DNA of 64,000 nucleotides from Thermohahella caldifontis. GTDB lineage: Bacteria > Pseudomonadota > Gammaproteobacteria > Pseudomonadales > Oleiphilaceae. This document shows, in pieces, positions 8,479 to 17,362 of the stretch (position 1 is its first letter; the number at the start of each line of letters is the position of its first letter). The stretch lies in assembly GCF_041153465.1 (NCBI RefSeq), contig NZ_CP154858.1:806001-870000 (forward strand). The letters are read 5' to 3'. The notes under the pieces are model-generated. The model was given only the letters and a program-made list of their open reading frames with translations, was not told the origin of the DNA and searched no databases. Made by a program: the position numbers and the translations under genes.

Positions 8479-10164
8479 TTACTGCCAGATGATGGTCTGC
8501 CGTTTCGCGTACCAGTCGTCCGTAAAGGGTTTGTACGCCTCCTCGATGACATTTCGCTTCATCTTCATGGTCGGCGTGAGGAAGTTGTTTTCAATCAGCC
8601 ACTGATCCTTGACCACGACGGCAAACGCCAGCCGCTCATGCGGATCGACCCGCTGATTGACCTCCTTGAGCAACTTGCCAAAGCTTTCCTCGAATTCCTT
8701 GCGGAACTGCGGGTCATCACGGCGTGCAAAGGCATCATCTGCCAGCATGACCAGACAGTGAGGCTGCGGATAGTCCGCACCGGCAACACACACCATTTCC
8801 ACCGCCGGATGGGAGACCAACTGGTTCTCGATGGGGGCCGGCGCCACATACTTGCCCTTGCTCGTCTTGAACAGCTCCTTCTTGCGGCCGGTCAGCTTCA
8901 GGCGGCCCATTTCGTCGATTTCACCCAGGTCCCCCGTCTTCAGGAAGCCATCCTCCGTAAAGGACTCGGCCGTCAGCTCAGGCGCCTTGTAGTAGCCCAT
9001 CATGCTCGCAGGACTCTTGACCAGCACCTCGCCATCCGGTGCGATCTTGCATTCGACCCCGGGCAAGGGCTCGCCCACATAACCCACGCGTGTACGACCG
9101 GGCTTGGTCATGTGCGAATAGGCAAAGTTCTCGGACATGCCGTAGCCTTCCAGAAGCTCGAGCCCCAGCTTGCGGTACCACTGGAGGATGTCCTGGGACA
9201 GCGGCGCTGAACCGCTGCCGGCAAACTTCACGTGCTGCAGGCCCAGCTTGGTAAGAATCTTCTTGCGTACGAGACGGTTGACCAGCGGGATTTTCAGCAG
9301 TCGATCCAGCTTCTCCGCCGGCATCTTGTCCAGAACGCCTGCCTGGAACTTGGTCCAGATCCGCGGCACGGACAGGAACAGCGTCGGCCGGGCGCGCTGG
9401 AGATCCTGAACGAAGGTATCCAGGGATTCTGCAAAAAACAGGTGGAAGCCCTTGGCCAGGGACCCCATTTCAACGACGAAGCGCTCGAAGACATGAGACA
9501 GCGGCAGATAAGACAGCATGCGCTCGTCTTCGGTAATATTGAGTTCATGCACCACGCCCTGGGCGGCATAGGACATGGCGTAGAAGGATAGCATGACGCC
9601 CTTGGGCGCACCGGTTGAACCGGAGGTGTAAACGATAGTGGCCAGCTCGTCCAGCTTGCGCGAGGGGCTGTCCTGAATCGGTTGATGCTCGCGGATCAGG
9701 TCGTTCCAGGTCGGAAAATCATTGGGCGGGCTGAGCGGGTAACTGATACAGTGCACATCCGATGGTACGCCATCCTTCATGTTGTCCCAGTCATCCAGCT
9801 TGCCGACAAACAGCACTTTGGATTCACTGTGTTCCATGATCTGACGTACGGTTTCCGCACTCAGGGTCGGATAAAGCGGCACGGAGATATGCCCCGCCAT
9901 CCAGATGGCCAGATCCGACATGATCCAGTGTGCGCAGTTCTTGGATACGATTCCGATGCGAGAGCCTTCCGGCAGATTCAGCGAGCGCAGGTACGCCGCC
10001 ATCCGGCGCGCTTCATCGCCAACCCGCTTCCAGCTGTATTCTTCAACCTGGCCATTGCCGACCGGCTGAGTGAAGTAGGTTTTGTCCCCTTTCTGCTTTT
10101 CCCAGTGGTAGAACATCTGGAGTGGCGTTTTCAGTGCCACCTGAGGGTGTGCTTGTGCGTTCAT
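8479..10164 (-). CDS. Long-chain acyl-CoA synthetase (AMP-forming, FAA1 type)
   Basis: The enzyme activates fatty acids to acyl-CoA with ATP, through an acyl-adenylate, at the inner face of the membrane. The protein is 561 residues with the full adenylate-forming fold. The P-loop-like motif VYTSGSTGAPKGVML is near residue 185, with LLEGYGMSENFA near 340 and GDLGEIDEMGRLKLTGRKKELFKTSKGKYV near 415-440. That last stretch holds the hinge and ends in the C-terminal domain. The sequence resembles the FAA1/COG1022 group more than E. coli FadD. AAAGGACTCCC precedes the ATG. It is a single gene with its own terminator. The exact chain-length preference cannot be read from sequence. Confidence 0.92.
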   Translation of the reverse strand: MNAQAHPQVALKTPLQMFYHWEKQKGDKTYFTQPVGNGQVEEYSWKRVGDEARRMAAYLRSLNLPEGSRIGIVSKNCAHWIMSDLAIWMAGHISVPLYPTLSAETVRQIMEHSESKVLFVGKLDDWDNMKDGVPSDVHCISYPLSPPNDFPTWNDLIREHQPIQDSPSRKLDELATIVYTSGSTGAPKGVMLSFYAMSYAAQGVVHELNITEDERMLSYLPLSHVFERFVVEMGSLAKGFHLFFAESLDTFVQDLQRARPTLFLSVPRIWTKFQAGVLDKMPAEKLDRLLKIPLVNRLVRKKILTKLGLQHVKFAGSGSAPLSQDILQWYRKLGLELLEGYGMSENFAYSHMTKPGRTRVGYVGEPLPGVECKIAPDGEVLVKSPASMMGYYKAPELTAESFTEDGFLKTGDLGEIDEMGRLKLTGRKKELFKTSKGKYVAPAPIENQLVSHPAVEMVCVAGADYPQPHCLVMLADDAFARRDDPQFRKEFEESFGKLLKEVNQRVDPHERLAFAVVVKDQWLIENNFLTPTMKMKRNVIEEAYKPFTDDWYAKRQTIIWQ

Positions 10165-10346
10165 GGGAGTCCTTTTCTTTTTTTATGTTGTTGATGTGAT
10201 GGATTGAGTGATCAACACTACTGTAATCTTTTGTAATTCTATAGAATCATGCACGCTTAAACTGTGACGAATATTGAAATTCAATGCCGGAGATGACCGG
10301 TTTAACCATCTAAAAAATCGAACCTTCGGGGGAAACGGACAACATC

Positions 10347-10730
10347 ATGGACCAGCTACTCTGCCGACGCTGCAAGGAAGGCCTCATGGTTCAGCAGGCC
10401 ACCGCTCCGGACGAAATGGAATCTTCCGATACGTACGTGTGTGAACATTGCGGCCATTCGGTGACCCTGCCCTCGACCCTCATGCTCGTCAGCCAGTTTG
10501 TGTCCGGTACGGCCAGTGCGCTGTTTGCCGCCTACCTGTTCATTGTCAAGTTGTCATTGGTGATGACGGCCATGCAGTTTGGCAAACCGGTTACCTTTGG
10601 CCAGGAAACTACTCTGCTTCTGGTGGCCACCCTGTTTCTGATCGGCGGTGGATTTATTCTCTATCAGGCCATCACGGGCTGGAGCCTGCGCAGGAAGTAT
10701 GTCACCAGCAAACCATCACCCCGGCAGTGA
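10347..10730 (+). CDS. Small membrane protein with N-terminal zinc ribbon
   Basis: The product is 127 residues and of unknown family. Residues 1-42 hold two Cys pairs, CRRC and CEHC, 27 residues apart, a zinc-ribbon arrangement. Two hydrophobic segments follow (about 49-72 and 85-105), then a basic tail (SLRRKYVTSK), so the ribbon and the tail are probably both cytoplasmic. GGGGGAAA lies upstream of the ATG with slightly long spacing. It sits alone between the acyl-CoA synthetase and the TrpXYZ-like transporter, with 74 bases before the latter. A similar design (zinc ribbon plus a transmembrane segment) occurs again at 21329-21520. Confidence 0.75.
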   Translation: MDQLLCRRCKEGLMVQQATAPDEMESSDTYVCEHCGHSVTLPSTLMLVSQFVSGTASALFAAYLFIVKLSLVMTAMQFGKPVTFGQETTLLLVATLFLIGGGFILYQAITGWSLRRKYVTSKPSPRQ

Positions 10731-10804
10731 TACACCTGACCGTCGGGCTGTGCTAAAATCCGCCGACTTTTTCCTCCAATAACATCCTACAAGAGGGCGA
10801 CACC

Positions 10805-11764
10805 ATGAAAGTAGTTGCACGGTTCTGTGCACTGGCGCTGGCCGGTATTCTGTCTGCAGGCGTACAGGCGGAAACACGCACCGTGGCCATCACTCAGATT
10901 GTGGAACATCCTGCACTGGATGCGTGCCGTACAGGTGTCAGGGACGAGCTGGCTGCACAGGGATACAAGGAGGGCGAGAATCTCCGCTGGATCTACGAAA
11001 ATGCTCAGGGCAATCCTGCCACAGCCGCACAGATCGCCAAGAAGTTTGCCGGTGAACAACCCGACGTCATCGTGGCAATCACCACACCTTCCGCACAAAC
11101 CGTTGCAGCCTCGGTTCGCGGCATTCCTGTTGTCTTTGCCGCGGTGACAGACCCTGTCGGTGCCAAACTGGTGGAGTCACTGGACAAGCCCGGAAAGCTC
11201 ATTACCGGCACCACGGACATGCTGCCCCTGGAACGGCATCTTGAACTCGTGAAGCGCGTCGTGCCTGGCGTGAAGCGCATCGGTACCCTCTACAACCCGG
11301 GAGAAGCCAACTCCGTTTCACTGGTGAAGCGCCTGAAATCCGTTGCCAGTGCCCAGGAACTGGAAGTGGTCGAAGCCGTTGCCACCAAAACTTCCGAAAT
11401 TCTCAATGCTGCAAAATCCCTGGTCGGCAAGGTGGACGCCATCTATCTCCTGACGGACAACACTGTGATTTCTGCAGTGGAAGCAGTCATTCAGGTCGGC
11501 GAACGCAACAAGCTGCCCGTCATTGCTGCGGACACGGATACGGTCAAACGTGGTGCAGTGGCGGCCTACGGTTTCAACTACTACGACGTGGGCCGTCAGA
11601 CCGGCAAGATCGTGGCCCGGATCCTCAAGGGTGAGTCACCCGCAAACATTCCGGTGCAGGGTGTCGAGAAACTGGAACTGTACGTCAATCCCAAGGCTGC
11701 AGAGCGCATGGGCATTACACTGGATGAATCCCTCATCAAGGAAGCCAAGGCGGTTGTCGAGTAA
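10805..11764 (+). CDS. ABC importer substrate-binding protein (ABC_sub_bind/TrpX family)
   Basis: This is the periplasmic binding component of an ABC importer, 319 residues. A signal peptide ending QAE is followed by TRTVAITQIVEHPALDACRTG and ENAQGNPATAAQIAKKFAG, which are characteristic of the PF04392 (TrpX/COG2984) family. The two-lobed periplasmic fold is evident from the repeated Val/Ile-rich strands (DVIVAITTPSAQTV, RIGTLYNPGE, VDAIYLLTDNTVI). It is the first gene of a complete three-gene operon. Family members have been linked to aromatic amino acids or nucleoside-like ligands; the ligand here is unknown. No T-box or riboswitch is apparent in the 74-base upstream gap. Confidence 0.9.
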   Translation: MKVVARFCALALAGILSAGVQAETRTVAITQIVEHPALDACRTGVRDELAAQGYKEGENLRWIYENAQGNPATAAQIAKKFAGEQPDVIVAITTPSAQTVAASVRGIPVVFAAVTDPVGAKLVESLDKPGKLITGTTDMLPLERHLELVKRVVPGVKRIGTLYNPGEANSVSLVKRLKSVASAQELEVVEAVATKTSEILNAAKSLVGKVDAIYLLTDNTVISAVEAVIQVGERNKLPVIAADTDTVKRGAVAAYGFNYYDVGRQTGKIVARILKGESPANIPVQGVEKLELYVNPKAAERMGITLDESLIKEAKAVVE

Positions 11765-11767
11765 CCC

Positions 11768-12667
11768 ATGCTGAGCAGCATTGCATTCTGGGGGGCGATG
11801 GAAACGGGGCTGCTGTTTGCCCTCGTCGCCCTCGGCGTCTATATCTCGTTCCGGATCCTCGACTTCCCGGATCTGACCGTGGACGGCTCCTTCCCGCTGG
11901 GTGCAGCCGTCTGTGCAACTCTGATCGTGGCCGGCTGGAACCCGTGGCTGGCCACACTCGCCGCCATGGGTGCCGGTGCAGCGGCGGGCATGCTGACAGC
12001 GTGGATGAATGTGCGACTCAATATCCTGCACCTGCTGGCCTCCATTCTGACCATGATTTCCTTGTATTCCATCAATCTGCGCATCATGGGCAAGCCGAAT
12101 GTTGCGCTGCTGACGGAAGAAACCGTACTGACCCCCTTCAGGGATGCGCTGGAAGCCTGGTATCTGGTGCCCGTGATCTTCTTCAGCATCGTGGTGCTGG
12201 TGGCCCTCACTGCCCTGCACATTTTCCTGACGTCGGAAGCCGGTCTGGCCATGCGTGCAACAGGGGCGAACCCGACGATGGCCCGCGCCCAGGGCATCAA
12301 TACCGGCCGAATGGTGCTGACGGGCGTGGCACTATCCAACGCGTTGGTCGCTCTGGCCGGCGCACTCTTTGCCCAGTCTCAGGGGGCTGCGGATGTCACC
12401 ATGGGTGTGGGTGTCATTGTCGTGGGGTTGGCTTCGGTTATCGGGGGTGAAGCCATTCTCGGCTCCAGGACGCTGCTGATCAGTCTCTTTGCCTGCATTG
12501 CCGGCTCGCTGCTGTACCGGCTTGCTGTCGCCTTCGCACTCAATGCCGACTTCATCGGTCTCAAGGCACAGGATCTCAATCTCATTACGGCCGTGCTGGT
12601 GGCGGTGGCCATCGTTCTGCCCGGTGTCAGACGCAACATGAAAAGCGTGGGAGTCCGTTCGGCATGA
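11768..12667 (+). CDS. ABC importer permease (branched-chain/TrpY-like)
   Basis: This is the inner-membrane permease of the importer, 299 residues with about eight to nine hydrophobic segments, in the BPD_transp_2 family as expected for TrpY/COG4120. Conserved pieces are RILDFPDLTVDGSFPLGAA near residue 30 and GLAMRATGANPTMARAQGI near 160, the loop predicted to contact the ATPase. It follows the binding protein by three bases and overlaps the ATPase gene by four (ATGA), so the three subunits are probably made in coupled fashion. Confidence 0.9.
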   Translation: MLSSIAFWGAMETGLLFALVALGVYISFRILDFPDLTVDGSFPLGAAVCATLIVAGWNPWLATLAAMGAGAAAGMLTAWMNVRLNILHLLASILTMISLYSINLRIMGKPNVALLTEETVLTPFRDALEAWYLVPVIFFSIVVLVALTALHIFLTSEAGLAMRATGANPTMARAQGINTGRMVLTGVALSNALVALAGALFAQSQGAADVTMGVGVIVVGLASVIGGEAILGSRTLLISLFACIAGSLLYRLAVAFALNADFIGLKAQDLNLITAVLVAVAIVLPGVRRNMKSVGVRSA

Positions 12668-13458
12668 TTGAAGTGGAAAATCTGCATGTGCGCTTCGGTG
12701 CCGGAACGCCCCTGGAAGTTCACGCCCTGCGGGGTATCAGCCTTGTCATTCCACGGCATCAGTTTGTCACGGTCATCGGCAGCAACGGCGCCGGCAAAAG
12801 CACCCTGCTCAATGCGCTGTCCGGCGACGCACCGGTTGAACAGGGCAGGATCCGGATGGGCAACCATGACGTGACCCATCTGCCCTCCTTCAGGCGTACC
12901 GGACAGGTGGCCCGCGTGTTTCAGGATCCCAAGGCCGGCACCTGCGAAAACCTCACCATCGAGGAGAATCTGGCACTCGCTGCAAGGCGCGGTCAGAAAC
13001 GGGGGCTGTCCCGTGCCGTCAGGTCGGAACTGACCGAACAGTTCCGCGAGTCTCTCGCAAGATTGGGCCTCGGGCTCGAAAAGCGGCTGGGCGAAAAGAT
13101 GGGCCAGCTTTCCGGGGGACAGCGTCAGGCTGTATCTCTCGTGATGGCCACCTTGCGACCTCTGGATATCCTGCTGCTTGACGAACATACCGCCGCACTC
13201 GACCCCAGGACGGCAGCCTTCGTGCTGGAACTGACCGATCGCATCGTCGAGGAAAAGAAGCTGACCGTGCTGATGGTCACACACAGCATGAAGCAGGCGC
13301 TGGAGCATGGGGACCGGACGCTGATGCTCCACGAAGGCCGGATTGCCTTTGACATCAGCGGGGAGGCACGCAAGCAGCTGACCGTCAAGGACCTGCTGGA
13401 TCAGTTTGAGCGTCAGCGCGGCCAGCAGATCGAGGATGACAGCCTGCTGCTGGGCTGA
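12664..13458 (+). CDS. ABC importer ATP-binding protein (TrpZ-like)
   Basis: This is the ATPase of the importer, 264 residues. Walker A GSNGAGKST is near residue 39 and the signature LSGGQRQAVSLVMA near residue 147. Walker B reads LDILLLDEHTAALD: the usual DEP is DEH, as is common in this COG1101 family, so it is not a defect. The switch His is in MVTHSMKQA. It closes the operon; the gene on the opposite strand ends six bases downstream, and there is no clear terminator between them. Confidence 0.9.
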   Translation: MIEVENLHVRFGAGTPLEVHALRGISLVIPRHQFVTVIGSNGAGKSTLLNALSGDAPVEQGRIRMGNHDVTHLPSFRRTGQVARVFQDPKAGTCENLTIEENLALAARRGQKRGLSRAVRSELTEQFRESLARLGLGLEKRLGEKMGQLSGGQRQAVSLVMATLRPLDILLLDEHTAALDPRTAAFVLELTDRIVEEKKLTVLMVTHSMKQALEHGDRTLMLHEGRIAFDISGEARKQLTVKDLLDQFERQRGQQIEDDSLLLG

Positions 13459-13463
13459 CGGCC

Positions 13464-14156
13464 TCAGGCATTCAGAAATCCCTCAAACAGGTGCCGGATT
13501 TCGGAAAGCTGGTCGTCGATGGCCCAGGGCATGGTCTTGGTGAACAGATCCAGCAACACCACCGCATTCACGGCACTATCCCCCTTGGCAATTGCGCGAA
13601 GCCGCTTCGAAAAGTCGATATTGAGCATGTGAATCGATTGATAGGCCTCGCGCAACCCTTTCAGATCCAGTTCTGCCGGCAACCCGGCCTGTGCCCTGAA
13701 ATACTGGGCCAGCAGATACATGGACGCCGCCCTGTAAATCGTTTCTTCCTCATCCGAAAACGGCAGATGAAACCGGGCCATGGGCTTGAAGAATGCAGCG
13801 ACCGGGCAACCACAGGTGGGCATGATGAGCCCGAGCAGAGAGCGGTACGCATGCTGCAGGGAGGTTTCATTGGAAATGGTCCGCCCGGGCGCGCTCACGG
13901 TGACCCGGACAGGCGTGTGCGAGAGTTTGTGCCCGCCTCCGATATCATACACGTTCAGCGCAACGGCCAGCGGGCACCAGGGATGCTCATCCGGGTTCAG
14001 CGGGCAGTTCCGGCACTTGTCCTGCTCCAGACGGGCCCAATCCGGTGGCGCCGGCGTGGAGATCACCAGATTGAACGCCTCGTCCATGTCCAGTGTGTAG
14101 TGCTCGGTTTCACCTGTATCCAGATGCTCCAGCCCGTAGGTAATCCGATAAGTCAT
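13464..14156 (-). CDS. Conserved hypothetical protein with a Cys cluster
   Basis: The product is 230 residues of unknown function. The N-terminal 40 residues look like a beta-rich domain (YRITYGLEHLDTGETEHYTL). They are followed by the Cys cluster KCRNCPLNPDEHPWCPLA near residue 57, and later by MPTCGCPVAAFFKPMARFHLPF near 122. The four clustered Cys plus His could bind a metal. The C-terminal half is helical. The start at ATG 14156 is preceded by AGGAGAGG at good spacing, and the open frame upstream is not needed. It is divergent from the FIST-GGDEF operon and may share its regulatory region. Confidence 0.72.
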   Translation of the reverse strand: MTYRITYGLEHLDTGETEHYTLDMDEAFNLVISTPAPPDWARLEQDKCRNCPLNPDEHPWCPLAVALNVYDIGGGHKLSHTPVRVTVSAPGRTISNETSLQHAYRSLLGLIMPTCGCPVAAFFKPMARFHLPFSDEEETIYRAASMYLLAQYFRAQAGLPAELDLKGLREAYQSIHMLNIDFSKRLRAIAKGDSAVNAVVLLDLFTKTMPWAIDDQLSEIRHLFEGFLNA

Positions 14157-14281
14157 CGCGCCTCTCCTGTCTCCGTCAGCATAGCCCATCGACCGGCGGA
14201 TTTACAAAATCTCTACACCACAGGACGGTTTCTCTATCTATACTGAAACACAAACAAGAACAAGGCGGGGAGAGATTGAGG

Positions 14282-15424
14282 ATGTACGCCACGCAAGGTC
14301 TCTGGCAGCATGGTGGGTGGATCCACGCACCGGATACATTGCCGGCCGGGACAAAGCAGTCATTGGTGCTCTGTTTCGGGGCCGTGGACGACATCAGGCC
14401 AGCACTGCATGAGGAACTCAGGTCCCGATACCCCGGTGCCATTCTGGCTGGCTGCACAACCGCCGGCGAAATATACGATACCCAGGTTTATGACAATGCC
14501 GTATCCGTGCTGGTACTGGGCATGACCCGCACCCGGCTTCGCGGTGTCACGGTTGAAGTGGCCAACGCCACGGAAACGCCCCGTGCCGCAGAACATCTGG
14601 CTCGCGAGCTCGCCGGTGAAGACCTGCAACATGTTCTGGTGCTTTCGGATGGTTTGCATGTCAATGGTACGGAACTGACCCGGGCGCTGGCTGCTACCCT
14701 GCCTGAGCACACCACCGCGTCCGGCGGACTGGCCGGTGACGGTGACCGTTTCGGGAACACCTGCGCGTGGCTGGAAAAGCCGGATACCGGATACCGGATC
14801 GTCGGCATCGGCTTTTACGGGACCGCGCTGCGCGTGGGTTTCGGTTCTCTTGGCGGCTGGGACCCCTTTGGGCCCGTCCGTGTGGTGACGCGTGCCGAAC
14901 ACAATGTGCTCTACGAACTGGATGGCCAGTCTGCGCTGGCACTCTACAAGCGATATCTGGGCGATTATGCAAAGGATCTTCCGGGGTCGGCCTTGCTGTT
15001 CCCCCTCACCCTGATCAACGAGCGGGAGAAGGACGTGGTACGTACGGTGCTGTCCGTGGACGAAGCAAGTCAAAGCATGACCTTTGCCGGCGACATTCCG
15101 GAAGGCGCCAGGGTACGTTTCATGAAGGCCAATTTTGACCGGCTCGTAGAGGGGGCTCAGGGGGCAGCGGAGCAATGCGTACAGACACAGCCTGATCTGC
15201 CACCGGCGGCAGCACTGCTGATTTCCTGTGTCGGCAGAAAGATGGTGCTCAGACAGCGCATCGAGGAAGAAACCGAAGCGGTACGCGACATCCTGCCTGC
15301 GCCCACCTGTCTTGCCGGTTTCTATTCCTACGGCGAAATCAGCCCGTTACGTCATGAATCCGGCTGCAACTTCCACAACCAGACCATGACCATCACAACA
15401 TTCTCGGAAGCCGACGCCTCATGA
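14282..15424 (+). CDS. FIST domain sensory protein
   Basis: FIST domains are proposed small-ligand (possibly amino-acid-related) sensors that occur with signalling proteins. The 380-residue product has an N-terminal FIST domain (SLVLCFGAVDDI, AILAGCTTAGEIYD, TTASGGLAGDGDRF, VGIGFYG) and a C-terminal FIST_C domain. The latter contains SALLFPLTLINE and ALLISCVGRKMVLRQRIEEE and ends CLAGFYSYGEISPLRHESGC. There is no transmembrane segment, so it is cytoplasmic. The ATG at 14282 lies seven bases after GGGGAGAG; an upstream in-frame TTG at 14276 lies too close to the same site. The stop overlaps the start of the PAS-GGDEF-EAL gene (ATGA), so the pair probably forms one signalling unit. Confidence 0.9.
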   Translation: MYATQGLWQHGGWIHAPDTLPAGTKQSLVLCFGAVDDIRPALHEELRSRYPGAILAGCTTAGEIYDTQVYDNAVSVLVLGMTRTRLRGVTVEVANATETPRAAEHLARELAGEDLQHVLVLSDGLHVNGTELTRALAATLPEHTTASGGLAGDGDRFGNTCAWLEKPDTGYRIVGIGFYGTALRVGFGSLGGWDPFGPVRVVTRAEHNVLYELDGQSALALYKRYLGDYAKDLPGSALLFPLTLINEREKDVVRTVLSVDEASQSMTFAGDIPEGARVRFMKANFDRLVEGAQGAAEQCVQTQPDLPPAAALLISCVGRKMVLRQRIEEETEAVRDILPAPTCLAGFYSYGEISPLRHESGCNFHNQTMTITTFSEADAS

Positions 15425-17355
15425 CGGATTGGCACAGCCTGCTCAAACGACAGATGATGCGGCACCTGGGCCAAGGCTCCATTCGCCCGGAGCTGGCGCC
15501 CTTTCTGAATGCGGTCAATCAGGCTTATCATCAGTTCGACGAAGACCGACTGCTCCTCGAACGGGCACTTGAGCTGTCTTCGGAAGAGCTGAGCAGCCGA
15601 TATGAAGAGCTGAACAAACACGTCAGCGAGCTGGAACGGACCAAACGGCATCTGGAGCAATCGCTGTCGCTGCTCAACGCGACCCTGGATGCCACCTGTG
15701 ACGCCATTGTCGTGATTGACAACGACCAGCGCATCCTGGTCTATAACCAGACTTTCCTGACGATGTTCGACCTTGGCCGTGATGATCTTCGTGACCGCAG
15801 CGCCCGGCGGCTCTACAGCATTCTCGCGGCCATGATCCGGAACCGGGATGAGTTCGAGCGTTACTGGGCGCTCACAAGGACAGCACCCGAAGGTGCCCAC
15901 GAGTGTCTCGTCGAACTCAATGATGGCCGCTTTGTGGCCTGTTATTCCCAGCCACGCTGGCATCAGGGCGTGATCCGGGGACGGGTCTGGAGCCTTTCCG
16001 ACATCACCGAACTCAAGCGCAACGAACAGCAGGCCCTGTTCCATTCCTATTATGATGCGCTGACCGAACTGCCCAACCGTACCGCGTTCACGGAGCGCCT
16101 GTCACTGGCGATCGAACGGGCAAGACGTGCCCGCACCGAACTGGCCGTGGTCTTCCTGGATCTGGACGGTTTCAAATACATCAATGATACGCTGGGACTT
16201 GAATACGGTGACGAACTCCTCCGGCTGGCCGCCCGCAGAATTGTGGGTCGCGTGGGCAAGGATGTGACCGTTGCGCGGTATGGCGGCGACGAGTTCATTC
16301 TTCTGGTCGAAAATCTGAACAACTCCTTTGATGTCTCCCTCCTTGCCGAGCGGTTGCGCAACGCACTCCAGCAACCGTTCCGCCTCGGCCAGCAGGACGT
16401 GCATCTGACCACCAGCATCGGCATATCACTCTATCCCACGGACAGTGATCAGGCAGAGGCCCTGATCCGCAAGGCCGATATGGCCATGTATCATGCCAAG
16501 TCCCGGGGACGCAACAACTGCCAGTTCTTTGCCACCGAACTGGAAAAGCTGTCAGCTCACCGCATGCAGATCCGGCACAGCCTCCGCAAGGCACTGGAGG
16601 ATGAGGCGTTTGAACTGTTCTACCAGCCCAAGATTGATCTGGCATCCGGCATGGCAGTGGGAGTGGAAGCCCTCATTCGCTGGCGGAAACCGGAAGGTGG
16701 CTGGATACCGCCTGCCGAGTTCATTCCTGCCGCAGAGGAATACGGTCTGATCGTGGACATCGGAGAGTGGGTGCTGGAAGCCGCTTGCCGCCAGATTCAG
16801 GCCTGGGAAGGCACCCCGCTTGAAAACCTGTCGGTCGCGGTCAATATCAGTGCCCGCCACTTCAGGGAGGCTCATCTGGTCGAGCACGTGCGCAGCCGCC
16901 TGGAACGCTATGCCATAGCGCCGCAGCAGCTGGAAATCGAGATCACGGAAAGCGCCGTCATGGAGAATCTGAACAATACCGTACAGATCCTCAATCAGCT
17001 GCGTGACATGGGGGTCAGAACCGCCATTGATGATTTCGGCACCGGGTATTCGTCACTGAACTATCTGAAATCCCTGCCCTTCGACACCCTGAAAATCGAC
17101 AAGAGTTTCATTGATGACCTGCTTACGGACACGCGCAACCTGACGCTGGTGGAAGCCATCATCAACATTGCCCATTCCTTTGGCATGAAAGTGGTTGCGG
17201 AAGGCGTTGAAACGCTTGAAACCATCGGCACGTTGTCCGCCTACCAGTGCGACATCGCTCAGGGATATTATTACAGCCGCCCCGTGCCGGCGGAAGAGCT
17301 CGAAATCTTTGTCAGCGGCGCCCCCTGCCCGCTGCCACGCAGAGGGCACCGCTGA
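15421..17355 (+). CDS. PAS-GGDEF-EAL cyclic-di-GMP turnover protein
   Basis: The 644-residue cytoplasmic protein has four parts. A heptad-rich helix (about 25-80; LERALELSSEELSSRYEELN) is followed by a PAS domain (about 80-200), a GGDEF domain (about 205-370) and an EAL domain (about 385-635). The GGDEF active site is intact (ARYGGDEFILL). The EAL motifs are also complete: VEALIRW, VNISARHF, EITESAVM, IDDFGTGYSSL, LKIDKSFID and VVAEGVET. Both cyclase and phosphodiesterase activities are therefore possible; in such fusions the phosphodiesterase often dominates. The gene overlaps the FIST gene by four bases. The inferred circuit is a FIST ligand signal passed to c-di-GMP output, plausible for control of the flagellum encoded further along. 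Confidence 0.94.
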   Translation: MTDWHSLLKRQMMRHLGQGSIRPELAPFLNAVNQAYHQFDEDRLLLERALELSSEELSSRYEELNKHVSELERTKRHLEQSLSLLNATLDATCDAIVVIDNDQRILVYNQTFLTMFDLGRDDLRDRSARRLYSILAAMIRNRDEFERYWALTRTAPEGAHECLVELNDGRFVACYSQPRWHQGVIRGRVWSLSDITELKRNEQQALFHSYYDALTELPNRTAFTERLSLAIERARRARTELAVVFLDLDGFKYINDTLGLEYGDELLRLAARRIVGRVGKDVTVARYGGDEFILLVENLNNSFDVSLLAERLRNALQQPFRLGQQDVHLTTSIGISLYPTDSDQAEALIRKADMAMYHAKSRGRNNCQFFATELEKLSAHRMQIRHSLRKALEDEAFELFYQPKIDLASGMAVGVEALIRWRKPEGGWIPPAEFIPAAEEYGLIVDIGEWVLEAACRQIQAWEGTPLENLSVAVNISARHFREAHLVEHVRSRLERYAIAPQQLEIEITESAVMENLNNTVQILNQLRDMGVRTAIDDFGTGYSSLNYLKSLPFDTLKIDKSFIDDLLTDTRNLTLVEAIINIAHSFGMKVVAEGVETLETIGTLSAYQCDIAQGYYYSRPVPAEELEIFVSGAPCPLPRRGHR

Positions 17356-17362
17356 GGGGATT

